A stretch of DNA of 64,000 bases from Acanthosepion esculentum (GCA_964036315.1 OZ038507.1:68279232-68343231); one strand, 5' to 3'; shown: positions 42,563 to 52,166, counted from the stretch's first letter. A program made the numbers and translations. The notes: generated by a model from the sequence alone, not told the origin.

Positions 42563-42992
42563 GAAATGGATAAAGTTCGACAATTATTTTAAGACATTTT
42601 TCTGTTTATACATTCTTTTTATAGATACAAATAGAATACAAAAATGTCTTAAAATAATTGTCGGACTGTATATTTCATAATGTGTGACGTCATTTGTTTA
42701 CATTTTGTTACGCAGATATGAATGTCCGCGAGAGATTCATGGAAGATTGAGGTTTAAAGGCTGTAAAATCGACCTTGCTGCTCGAACGATCCTGAGTGGC
42801 TCGATTGGTTAAGAGCACGTCGGGCTAAATCACGGTTCCGTATAGGACACAGGTTCGATTCCGGTCGGAGAACGAATATTTTCTATGAAAAATTCTCGGA
42901 CATTCAGACCGGTAAATGTTGTAAATACTGTTTATTATAAAGCAGAGCATTTACTTAAATATTTGTATCTATAAAAAATAATGTATAAACAT
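42562..42992. mobile_element. FB1 foldback element, compound
   Basis: 42562-42680 is a short foldback (arms CGACAATTATTTTAAGACAT / ATGTCTTAAAATAATTGTCG). It is followed by the spacer GTGACGTCATTTGTTTACAT, a plus-strand tRNA-like core and a right arm GACATTCAGACCGGTAAATG...AAAATGTCTTAA ending at a short (TA)n. Confidence 0.82.
42791..42870 (+). repeat. tRNA-like core of FB1, best preserved
   Basis: D-arm GCTC-GATTGGTTAA-GAGC pairs perfectly (box A TGGTTAAGAGC) and box B is AGGTTCGATTCC. The anticodon arm is weak and the variable region long, so a working tRNA is unlikely; a Pol III promoter is plausible. Confidence 0.65.
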
Positions 42993-43759
42993 AAAAATGT
43001 CTTAATATATATATATGTGTTTGTGAAGAATATGACTATTTTTTAACGTGTAATCGAAGAACTGAAAATCACCACGAAGATCAGAGTACCCTGTTACCTC
43101 TTCACTATCTTTTTTTTTCTCAACTGAACAGGGAAAAAAGAAAAAAAAATATTTGGATTTTTCCCACGGAGATTCACTGATAAAGAACGTTTCAATTTCC
43201 CGTCTATTCTTTTAACGATGTGGAGCTTAGGAAAATATTTTAAATATAAAAAAAAAGTAGTATAAATGAGGCACAAATATTTGTTGACTAATTATTCTCT
43301 GAGTTCTTCATACCAATTTAAAATAATTTCTTTTGTTTATTTTTTCCTTTTATTAAAAAACAAAGGAAGTTTTTTGTAATTATTAGCAACGCTCTTACCT
43401 CGTTTATTTGCTTATTTTTTTCTAATTATTTAGCACCAAATTAGAAAACCGTTAATAGCTATCATTTGGATGTTTCATTTCTCTTTTTCTTTTAAATTAT
43501 CAGCTTAAATCGGACGTTCTAGAAATTTTTTAGTTTCCTAATCATGGAAGTTCAGTAGACATATTTGGATAAAATGAAGATCTAAAACTAAAAGGAAAAA
43601 AGAGCTTTTAAAATATTCGGCATGTAGACATTTTTTAATCCGTAAATATGCATTATTTTAGTCTTTGGTATCAATTTATTCCACTTCGGTAAAGTGAGCA
43701 ATGGATATTGCGATCAAAGCACGATTCTTTTTTTATCTTCGGTAACACGTGCAAAATCT
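42993..43759. other. no recognisable feature
   Basis: AT-rich DNA. The frame 43094-43276 (minus) is unrecognised. Confidence 0.4.
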
Positions 43760-43850
43760 GCTACTCACAGGACGGATTGAAGGCCAGAGGAACAGAGGAA
43801 AACAACGCATAACCTACCTAGAGAGCTTGACGGGACACAGCACATAGATT
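43760..43850 (+). mobile_element. RTE-like LINE fragment
   Basis: LTGRIEGQRNRGKQRITYLE, the conserved LTGR-EG...RGRQR segment near the LINE C-terminus, then TGHST. About 90 bp remain. Confidence 0.7.
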
Positions 43851-44942
43851 GGTTTAGTTTTTTTTTACGGCATATCGACACCTCAATGGGTTATTTAATG
43901 ACGACAACATTTTTATTGCTGGTAATCTTTTTATAATTTAATATAATATTATTTTTGGTTTTAAGTCAAGTACGGCGCCTTTCTTAAGGATGTACATCTT
44001 TCCATCAAGAAACTGATTCGATCCTTTAGTTGTTTGGTTTTGTTTGTTTTGTTTTACGACATATCAACATCTCAATGGGTCATTTAATGCCGACAACATT
44101 TTTATTGCTGGTAATCTTTTTATAATTTAACATGATATTATTTTTGATTTTAAGTCAAGTACGACGCCTTTCTTAAGGATGCTCATCTTTACATCAAGAA
44201 ACTGATTCGATCCTTTAGTTGTTTGGTTCGTTTTACGGCATATCAACATCTCAATGGGTTATTTAATGCCGACAAGTTTCCAAAAATGTATTGCTGGTAA
44301 TATTTTTTACAAAAATGTTTTACTGGTATTAAATCCTATTTTTTCATATTTTGACCCCAGTTTGGGTGTTAACATTTTACCCATAGCTGAGACCCTAACA
44401 AGTGCTACTACTCCGGATTAGGGTGAACCTGGGAACACCAGCAATTAAGAGGTGGTTCTCCACTCTTCAAAACCTCCTGATCAGAGGCCTTGCTGTTGTA
44501 TGTAGTTCATCCGCTTACCCAGAAGGGGGTGTAGTTTATTGTCATGTCTAGGACGCGGGTCTGTGTTATTTTCTTACCCAGGACGCGAATGCAGTTTATC
44601 TTCATGTCTAGGACGTGGATATAAATTATCGTCATACCCAGGACACGGATGTAGTTTATCGTCATACCCAGGAAATGGATGTAGTCTATCCTCTTACCCA
44701 GAAGCGGGTGTAGTTTATTGTCATACCTAAGACGTGGATGTAGGTTATCTTCTTACCCAGGACGCAAATGTAGTTTATCTTCATGTCTAGGACGTGGATA
44801 TAAATTACCATCGTACCCAGGACGCGGATGTAGTTTATCGTCATACCCAGGACACGGATGTAGTTTATCGTCATACCCAGGACACGGATGTAGTCTATCA
44901 TCTCACCCAGAAGCGGAAGTAGTTTATCGTCATATACAGGAC
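43851..44942 (-). repeat. MS30 family element, longest copy
   Basis: On the minus strand: minisatellite (44517-44942), CAACAGCAAGGCCTCTGATC, the GGTTCACC-TAATCC block, ACCAGTAAAAC/ACCAGCAATA units, and a terminal AACCCATTGAGATGTTGATA end. The terminal ~190 bp (43851-44040) is tandemly repeated at 44041-44230 and partly again to 44285. Confidence 0.85.
44517..44942. repeat. 30-bp minisatellite, ~14 units
   Basis: Unit GGACACGGATGTAGTTTATC + GTCATACCCA. Period 30 keeps a frame open (repeating GHGCSLSSYP), but there is no gene context. Some units differ in a correlated way (AAGCGGGTGTAGTTTATTG), hinting at higher-order structure. Confidence 0.95.
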
Positions 44943-45718
44943 GACAGCATTTTGAAGAACATGACATTCTGTAAAGCGTGCATGATAGGTTATTAATCCT
45001 GTGATTAAATAGATATCGCTGAATAAACCAATCAATTCATCAGCTTTTTATGTGTGTAGGAAGGTTCTGGATTTCCCAAAACGTTATTTGTCCCGTGCCA
45101 TTTAACTCAAAATCAGCTACTTTAACCTTTGTGTCCGCAAACAAAACAACTTTTTCAAAAAGTCGGTTTTTCCCCTTGACACCGCTGTCATTTTAACTAC
45201 CTTCACTCCTCAGCAATGTTTATTGTTTCAAAAAGTGATGGTTAAAATTTTAATAAAACCGAAACATATGATGACTGTGAATTTATACATTTCCTTTCTT
45301 CTTGAGAATTGACAACTAATATCTTAACCAACTTTCAGGTATTAGATTGTTTATTTACAAGACTAATTCTAGATTTGCAAGACAGATCCCGTATCGATCA
45401 GTTTGGAATAGCAATTTCTGATGGTTTTGTCCTCTACTGAAGCAAGAGGTCCAAGAACTCTGCGCGGCGATCACTGAATTTGTACCACGGATTGCTACAA
45501 TTCGAAACTGGATGCTAGCAGACACGCTCATGCAGTGTCAGGCCTTGTCCCATTTTGGGCTATATTTATTGCAATGAAAAAAAAACGCCAGAAATTAGCA
45601 ATTAAATTTTACCATATTAGGAATCACAATACATATCGTATCAGGCATATTGTGCTTATATGACAAAAGCTAATTTTCAAAAGTATTTTCAATGGGAGAT
45701 TTCTTTCCACTCACACGT
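44943..45718. other. no recognisable feature
   Basis: Moderately complex DNA with no family match and no exon that I can support. Confidence 0.4.

Positions 45719-45777
<59 letters not shown>
45719..45777. repeat. (TA)n array
   Basis: About 58 bp. Confidence 0.98.
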
Positions 45778-45779
<2 letters not shown>

Positions 45780-46096
45780 ATGTTCATAAAAAACAATTTT
45801 TCTGCAGTAAAGAATTCCTGAGAAAAAAACTACTAAGACATATCACTCTGTTAATTGAACTATCTACTCAGTTCATGTCATGTTAACCGAAAAACACTTA
45901 TAATAAAAAAATTCGTGGATGTACCAAATTACAAAATTCAAAGAATTCTCACTTGTAATATTTGAATTTTAGCGTTGCGATTTGCACGTTCCAACACTAC
46001 ATAGCCGTTAATAAATAGCTCATTCTTAAAAACATCTTTCGGTCGGAAAAACACATTTATTTCGTCTTCCAGTTTCGATTCTAAAGGAAAAAAAAA

Positions 46097-46139
46097 CAGC
46101 CTGAAGATGAATGCGTGAAGCATTCGAAAGTACTAGCTG
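46097..46139 (+). ncRNA. hammerhead-like motif
   Basis: CAGC, CTGAAGA, T, perfect 6-bp stem GAATGC-GTGAA-GCATTC, GAAA, AG/CT helix III with a 2-nt loop, A17, GCTG pairing with CAGC (4 bp). All core bases are present; one extra T sits before stem II and helix III is minimal. Confidence 0.5.
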
Positions 46140-46296
46140 AATTAAAGAATACACCATATCCATTTTATACATAAGGATCTCATCATTCAGTGGATTATTA
46201 GTAGTATAATGCTTATAATTATGTCTACTAGCGAAGGGATTTCGCCAATAATTGCATTAATATTGCTAATTGATTCAAGGTATGATTGACTCTTTG

Positions 46297-46298
<2 letters not shown>

Positions 46299-46341
<43 letters not shown>

Positions 46342-46345
46342 TATT
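46299..46345. repeat. (TA)n array
   Basis: Abuts the 3' end of the tRNA-like/hammerhead element. Confidence 0.98.
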
Positions 46346-46399
46346 GTCATCCCCAGACAGATTGTTTCGCTGTATCACAGCTCATCAGTGTGGCAAGAC
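46346..46399 (-). ncRNA. hammerhead ribozyme, type I, consensus core
   Basis: Minus strand: CTGATGA (rc of 46382-46388), stem II GCTGT-GAT-ACAGC closed by G10.1-C11.1, GAAA, helix III AC/GT with loop AATCT, cleavage triplet GTC (rc of 46356-46358), then TGGGGATGAC, which can pair in part with the upstream GTCTTGCCACA as helix I (U-A, G-C, a G.A mismatch, G-C, G-C, internal loop, G-C, A-U, C-G). The short helix III is typical of retroelement hammerheads. The predicted cut is between 46356 and 46355. Confidence 0.8.
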
Positions 46400-46490
46400 G
46401 TCCGGTTACCTCTAGCTCGGATCGAAACCTGACTGAATTGAGAAGTCGGGGATTCTACCACTAAGCCATTGGCGCATGGCAGTGATGAAG
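46400..46490 (-). repeat. tRNA-like head of the hammerhead element
   Basis: Minus strand box A TGGCTTAGTGG (46459-46469) and box B GGTTTCGATCC (46419-46429), 29 bp apart, preceded by GCCATGCGCCAA. It lies about 20 bp 5' of the hammerhead, giving the order Pol III promoter - ribozyme - (TA)n. Confidence 0.72.
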
Positions 46491-46514
46491 GTGAATTTAA
46501 GCGTATTTAAATTT

Positions 46515-47165
46515 AAAAAAAAACACACAGTGACTATTTTCTCTTTATACATTATTTTTATAGATACAAATATTTAAATGAATGGTGTGTTTATAATAAA
46601 CAGTATTAACAAGATTTACCGTCCGGAATGTACGAGAAATCTCATAAAAATATGTACCGTTCGATAAGAATCTAATCTTTCTCGGACATTCAAGCCAGTA
46701 AATGTTGTTAATACTGATTATTATAAACAGAGCATTTACTTAATTATTTGTATCTATAAAAATAATGTATAAACAGAAAATATATTAAAATAATTGTCGA
46801 TTTCATAATATATGATGTCATTTGTTTACATTGATACGCTTCGAGTAGATATGAGCGTTCTAGAGAAATCATGAGAAATTTGTAGTTTAAAAACAGTACT
46901 TTGAACTTGCTAACCAGACGCTTCCTCTGTAGCTAAATGGTATAGCACGTCAGGTTATATGACGGTTCCGTGTAGGATACAAGTTCGATTCCTGTCGAAG
47001 GACACATATTTGCTATGAGATTTCTCGGATATTCCGGCCGGTAAATCGTCTTAATACAGTTTATTATAAACAAAACATTTACTTAAATATTTGTATCTAT
47101 AAAAATAAAGTATAAACAGAAAATATATTAAAATTATTGTCGGACTTTGTCCATTTCATAATATA
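46515..47165. mobile_element. two FB1 elements side by side
   Basis: 46515-46810 has both arms around a short degraded centre. 46811-47165 has a spacer (GATGTCATTTGTTTACAT), a tRNA-like core at 46924-47003 (box B AGTTCGATTCC) and a right arm ending TTGTCCATTTCATAATATA. They share the middle arm, as expected of a tandem or a partial internal duplication. Confidence 0.8.
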
Positions 47166-47509
47166 AATTGATTTTTCGCACCATTCCGGATTACACTTTT
47201 CCCACCCGCAACAAAAAAAACAAAAAAAACAGAACTTACAATAACATTCTATCATTTTAATGTTGTGATATTAATCCAAGTATAAACACGATATCTCTTT
47301 ACATTTCAAAACACAGCTGATACATATACTTTGATTGTAGTTATATATAAATAACATAAATCTTGAAAGTAGTTATAGAGAAAGAGGGCCCATCATCGAT
47401 GGCATTACTGTGAGAGTGATGAGGAAATTCGGTAAGCTATCTTTCTCTACTAACGATGCTGAGTTTCGTTTAAAATGTTACAAGACATACGGGTAGATTA
47501 TTTGTCATC
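47166..47509. other. no recognisable feature
   Basis: AT-rich, unassigned. Confidence 0.4.
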
Positions 47510-48320
47510 TTGGGTAAGACGATAAACTACGTCCAACAGCAAGGCCTCTGATCAGGAGGTTTTGAGGAGCGTGGAACCGCCTCTTAAAATGCTGGCGTTC
47601 CCAGGTCCACCCTGACCCGGGGTGGTAGCACTTGTTAGTGTGCCAACTATGGGTAAATTGTTAACCCCCAAACTGGGGTCAAGACACTATGGAAGTGTAA
47701 AAATAGGTTTTAATACCAGATACACTTTGGAAAAAATATATTACCAGATATATATTTTTTTAGAAAAAGATATATAAAGCTATACATTTTTTGGAAACAT
47801 ATTACCATCGATACATATTTCAAGGAAAATATTAACAGAAATAGATTTTTTTGAAGGAAAACGAATATTGCCAGGAACAGATTTTTGAAAAGAAATATTA
47901 CCAGCAATAAAATCTTGTCGGCTAAAATAACCCATTGAGATGTTGATATGCCGTAAAACAAACCAAACCAAACAACTAAAGGATCGAATCAGTTTCTTGA
48001 TGTAAAGATGAACATCCTTATGAAAGGCGCCGTAATTGACTTAAAACCAAAAATAATATGATGTTAAATTATAAAAATATTACCAGCAATAAAAATCATG
48101 TCGGCATTAAATAACCCATTGAGATGTTGATATGCCGTAAAACAAGGCAAAGCAAACCAAACAAAACAACTAAAGGAAAAAATTATTACCAGCGATACAT
48201 ATTTGCCAGAAATTATTACCAGAAATAGATTTAAAAAAAAATATTACCAACAATAACACTTGTTGACATTAGATAACACATTGAGGTGTTGATATGCCGT
48301 AAAACAAACCATGCCAAACA
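47510..48320 (+). repeat. MS30 family elements
   Basis: 47510-47980: GACGATAAACTACGTCCAAC, AGCAAGGCCTCTGATCAGG, GACCCGGGGTGGTAGCAC, ACCAG-AATA units, AACCCATTGAGATG, AAACAAACCAAACC. 47985-48170 is the ~190-bp terminal block, matching 43851-44230 in the other orientation; a third end follows to 48320. Confidence 0.85.
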
Positions 48321-48546
48321 GTATTTGTCTATAAATAAAACATAGCATCTGATTATAGTTAAATGTAATGAAAACTGAAAAGTTATCATTTTATTTGTAA
48401 CACTGCAACACAATAATCTAGCTACGAATAGCCATGTTGCTTTCTGAAATTTTCAATCTGTGACAAGTCATGTCAGCACGCGAAACACTTTCTAATTTTG
48501 AAGGTTTTCGGATTTGGGTATTTTGGATAAAGTATACTCAACCTGT
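48263..48546. repeat. ~284-bp duplication, copy 1
   Basis: Nearly identical to 59995-60278. It spans an MS30 end, unassigned DNA and GGATAAAGTATACTCAACCT, and both copies end at (TA)n. Confidence 0.88.
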
Positions 48547-48555
48547 ATATGTATA

Positions 48556-48620
<65 letters not shown>

Positions 48621-48858
48621 GATATATATATATATATATATATACATATATATATGTAGATATATATATATATAAATACATACATATATATATATAAATA
48701 TATATATATATATGTAGATATATATATATATAAATATATACATATATATATGTAGATATATATATATAAATATATGTAGATATATATATATATATATAGA
48801 TATATACATATATATATATATATACATATGTATATATATACATATATATATATGTATA

Positions 48859-48955
<97 letters not shown>

Positions 48956-48957
48956 TT
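48547..48957. repeat. (TA)n with interspersed TACATA/TAGATA variants
   Basis: 410 bp of nearly pure alternating TA. Internal ATGTAGATATATATA blocks recur about every 60 bp between 48650 and 48800. Confidence 0.97.
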
Positions 48958-49699
48958 CTTTTTCACACAGCTGTATTGATGGGTGTCATTTTTTAGAGAT
49001 CATTCTAAAGAGTCCTTATCTTCTCTGGGGATTTTGTAACTGATCATTTTGATTTCGTTCCCAAGTAAGAGATTATCTCCTTTCTCTTGCCCTCACCTGA
49101 AATGTTATATTTGATTCCTGAGTCTCTGACGTTTGCTGCAATAATAAAAAAAAGAAGAGAATTAGGAACAACGTCAACATGACGGAAAATAATTTAATAA
49201 AGGAGATGGCTTTCCGATCAAAGCGAGAAATCGATCCGTTCACCTTAAGATAAGGTGCATCTGAACATTCGACTCAAATAAGACATATTCTTTTGGTTTT
49301 GTTCTTTAAGGGCGAGCTGCGATGTTTTCTCCATAATTGATTCTACAGGATTAATACAATATTGAAGCAAGAAAGAAAAGAAAATAGATTTGAGGGGAGA
49401 GTAGGAAAAGAAGAAATGTGGAAGGCATGCAAGAAGTACAGAGAGAGTTGCGAGGAGAAGAGTTAAAAAAAAAATAGCGAGGTATTACGAGAAAGCAAGT
49501 GAAATGTAAACAGATTTGAAAAAAAAAAAAAAAAAATAGAAATTGAGACAATAATGAGAGATTTGGGACCAAAAGGAAAGTCAGAGCCTGAGTGAGGGGA
49601 TAAACGGAGATTTTAAAACGTGCTGGAAGAGAAAGGATCACCTAGGAGAATAAAGAGAAGAGTCGGAAAACAATGTAGTCAGATATATATATATATATA
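48958..49699. other. unassigned; purine-rich right half
   Basis: 49360-49680 is GA-rich on the plus strand. No gene seen. Confidence 0.45.
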
Positions 49700-49854
49700 C
49701 AGTGTAACCCGGATATAAGAGAGTTGTCGGGGCCGGAGAATAAGTCTCTTATATCCGGGTTTGGTCTAATATATATACATTAACACAGGCTATAATTTGG
49801 GACCAGAAAAAATCTCTCTTATATCCGGGTTTCTCTTATATCCGGGTTACACTG
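49700..49854. mobile_element. CCCGGATATAAG MITE, copy D
   Basis: CAGTGTAACCCGGATATAAG to GGTTACACTG, 155 bp, reversed interior relative to copy A (GTTGTCGGGGCCGG first). Confidence 0.9.
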
Positions 49855-49859
49855 TGTAT

Positions 49860-49930
49860 ATATATATGTGTATTTAGGCAGCATTTTTTCATTGATGCAT
49901 GTATTCTGTATTATTTAATGAAAGATGCAT

Positions 49931-49995
<65 letters not shown>
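49860..49995 (-). mobile_element. short PLE N-terminal pieces and (TA)n
   Basis: 49867-49900 reads (minus) the NETCINEKMLPK end; 49900-49930 is an inverted scrap (ILFNERCIN); (TA)n at 49933-49995. Confidence 0.6.
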
Positions 49996-49997
<2 letters not shown>

Positions 49998-50277
49998 CTT
50001 TCAGACTCAATGAATTACTTAATTATAATTATCAAATCCTCCTTACAATTTCTATCATATGTATATCATTGCTTGATCCGGCTTCTAATGCTTCAGTTTG
50101 AGCGGCTAAGTGATAGTAGTCGTGTCTCCGGCGGTCACCGACCTAAGGTTACAGAGAACTTCAGTTGAGTTCCACCACGGAATATGCGAGCGACCGGCGC
50201 TATATTGAGTCTCATTTGCTATCTCTTCGTCACCGAGGCCCGTTGGAACAGTTGGTATGGTGTCTGCTTTTCTTTGG

Positions 50278-50343
<66 letters not shown>

Positions 50344-50585
50344 TCCCAAAGAAAACGATATAAACAAATTTGTACTACGTTAATAAAACACCGATTAAAA
50401 TTAAAATAAATAAATATATAAGTTAAGAAATAAAATAAAAATAAAAAATAAAAATAAATAAAAAGAAGCAAAATAATTTAACCCAAATAAATAAACAAAT
50501 AAATGCCTTCCAGCAAAATAACAGCCAAAATAGACTACCCACAATGCACCGCTGACCCGCATATATAAATAGCCGAGAAAAAAAC
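49996..50585. other. unassigned with a (TA)n array
   Basis: (TA)n at 50279-50341. Its flanks TTTCTTTGGGAA and TTCCCAAAGAAA form an inverted repeat around the array (50268-50353). No gene recognised. Confidence 0.5.
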
Positions 50586-50639
50586 ACACTTGGCCTGACG
50601 ATTACGTCTAGCATGAAACAGACTGTCGCCTCTAAGTGT
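50586..50639 (+). ncRNA. hammerhead ribozyme candidate, family 3
   Basis: ACACTT-GGC, CTGACGA (N7 = C, allowed), stem II TTAC-GTCTA-GCAT (weak), GAAA, AC/GT helix III with loop AGACT, C17, GCC-TCT-AAGTGT. Helix I pairs GGC/GCC and ACACTT/AAGTGT (9 bp with a 3-nt bulge). Core and cleavage triplet GTC are intact. The weak point is stem II, where A.C and U.U mismatches occur. Confidence 0.65.
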
Positions 50640-50720
50640 TGACTTCAATGTTCACTTTTATATTTACACACGGTCTATGTCTGATATTGAGCACTTTATC
50701 CCATCTTAAGAGTATATTTC

Positions 50721-50772
<52 letters not shown>

Positions 50773-50865
50773 CAAGTATAGGATTGATGTATACGGAATA
50801 AATTTCAATAACCAACAAATACTATTCTTAAAAGTGTGCTCAATACAGAGTAGAGCAAATATAAT
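50640..50865. other. family 3 repeat body and (TA)n
   Basis: TGACTTCAATGTTCACTTTT continues the repeat shared with 19420-19450; (TA)n at 50724-50771. Confidence 0.6.
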
Positions 50866-51026
50866 CATTTATTCGAAAATTATAACATAAGAACTTTATA
50901 AAATCACTACAAAAATAGCCATTTTGTTTCAACCCCTCTGGTGTCTTATCAAGTGAAGTCTTTAAACAAAATGGCTATTTTTGTAGTGATTTTATAACAT
51001 TATTATGTTCTAATTTTCGAATAAAT

Positions 51027-51028
<2 letters not shown>
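50866..51028. mobile_element. foldback palindrome
   Basis: Arms CATTTATTCGAAAATTA...TAGCCATTTTGTTT and AAACAAAATGGCTA...TAATTTTCGAATAAATG, about 63 bp each with few mismatches, 35-bp loop. A one-armed relative is at 57535-57650. Confidence 0.88.
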
Positions 51029-51030
<2 letters not shown>

Positions 51031-51092
<62 letters not shown>

Positions 51093-51270
51093 AAAAGGCT
51101 TAAACACTAATATTCCATGGTTATAATTTATTACATTGAGTTCTTCCGGGATTCTATCCTCTTGGAAATTTATAGATATATATCTGTATGTGTATGTATG
51201 TATGTATATATATATTTATACATATTAGATATATGTATATATACATGTACATGTGTATATTAACCACTAA

Positions 51271-51322
<52 letters not shown>

Positions 51323-51339
51323 CTCTCTGTCTCTCTGTC

Positions 51340-51426
<87 letters not shown>
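51031..51426. repeat. (TA)n, (ATCT)n, (TC)n composite with PLE-tail-like insert
   Basis: (TA)n 51031-51090; PLE-tail-like repeat 51091-51170; then TA/GTATGT, (ATCT)n at 51275-51320, (TC)n to 51388 and (TA)n to 51425. Confidence 0.9.
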
Positions 51427-51703
51427 GTAATAAAAAGGCTTAAACATTAATATCCCATGGTTATAATTTATTACATTGACTTCTTCCTGGATACTATCCT
51501 CTTGGAAATTTCTCATTTAAATATTCATGGAGACCTACCGGACACTATTCGGAATATACTTGTCGACAACACTAATATAATAGCATCATCCACTTGCAAA
51601 AAAAGGCTAAAAATAATGGAAGCCTTACTAATAAAAATAAACAAACCAACACTTAATAATATTAACTTTGAACATGGACATAATATCTTGACTGTGTTTT
51701 GAA
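51427..51703 (+). mobile_element. PLE C-terminal fragment
   Basis: 51427-51512 is the ATCCCATGG...TTGGAAATTTCT repeat end; 51510-51702 reads NIHGDLPDTIRNILVDNTNI, STCKKRLKIMEALLIKINKP, TLNNINFEHGHNILTVF and a stop at 51700-51702. It is the tail downstream of the GIY-YIG domain. Confidence 0.78.
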
Positions 51704-51770
51704 ACAAAAAAATGAATCACTTTATAAAACATACACATAACAAACTATTTCTAATTCTAACAGTTGAAAT

Positions 51771-51972
51771 ATAATCCTTGATAATGGCTAAATGTATAGC
51801 CGAAAGCGCTCGGATAAAAAGAACTTTCGGACAATTTTTATATAATTTATCCTCTGAAAAGAAAAACTTTATTAGATCGCACGAGAAATTATATAAAAAA
51901 CTAAATAAAAGCACCTTGTCAGTCGTTTTTAATGAAATGTGCTTGAAAGAAGGATTGCTGCCTAAATACACA
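51771..51972 (+). mobile_element. PLE 5' piece, subfamily A
   Basis: MAKCIAESARIKRTFGQFLY, NLSSEKKNFIRSHEKLYKKL, NKSTLSVVFNEMCLKEGLLP, KYTNI then (TA)n. It starts 70 bp after a PLE C-terminus, i.e. in the tail-to-head order of PLE pseudo-LTRs. Confidence 0.82.
51774..51815 (+). ncRNA. PLE-type hammerhead-like motif
   Basis: ATCC, TTGATAA, T, stem GGCTA-AATGTA-TAGCC, GAAA, AG/CT with 2-nt loop CG, C17, GGAT pairing with ATCC (4 bp). The core has U3 and A8 in place of C3 and G8. Confidence 0.55.
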
Positions 51973-51973
<1 letters not shown>

Positions 51974-52009
<36 letters not shown>

Positions 52010-52075
52010 ATATATTTATACATTTTATATATATGTATATATACATGTATATGTGTATATTAACCACTAATATTA

Positions 52076-52166
<91 letters not shown>
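51974..52166. repeat. (TA)n, TATG variants, (TC)n, (TA)n
   Basis: Same order of arrays as 51170-51426, including GTACATGTGTATATTAACCA-like text (here GTATATGTGTATATTAACC). The two blocks are paralogous. Confidence 0.95.

Noticed and set aside
42791..42870. Functional tRNA gene
   Set aside because: D-arm and box B are good, but the anticodon arm does not pair, the variable region is too long and the acceptor stem is missing.
44539..44996. Apparent repeat protein (GHGCSLSSYP units)
   Set aside because: A 30-bp minisatellite within a non-coding repeat family; both strands are open for the same reason.
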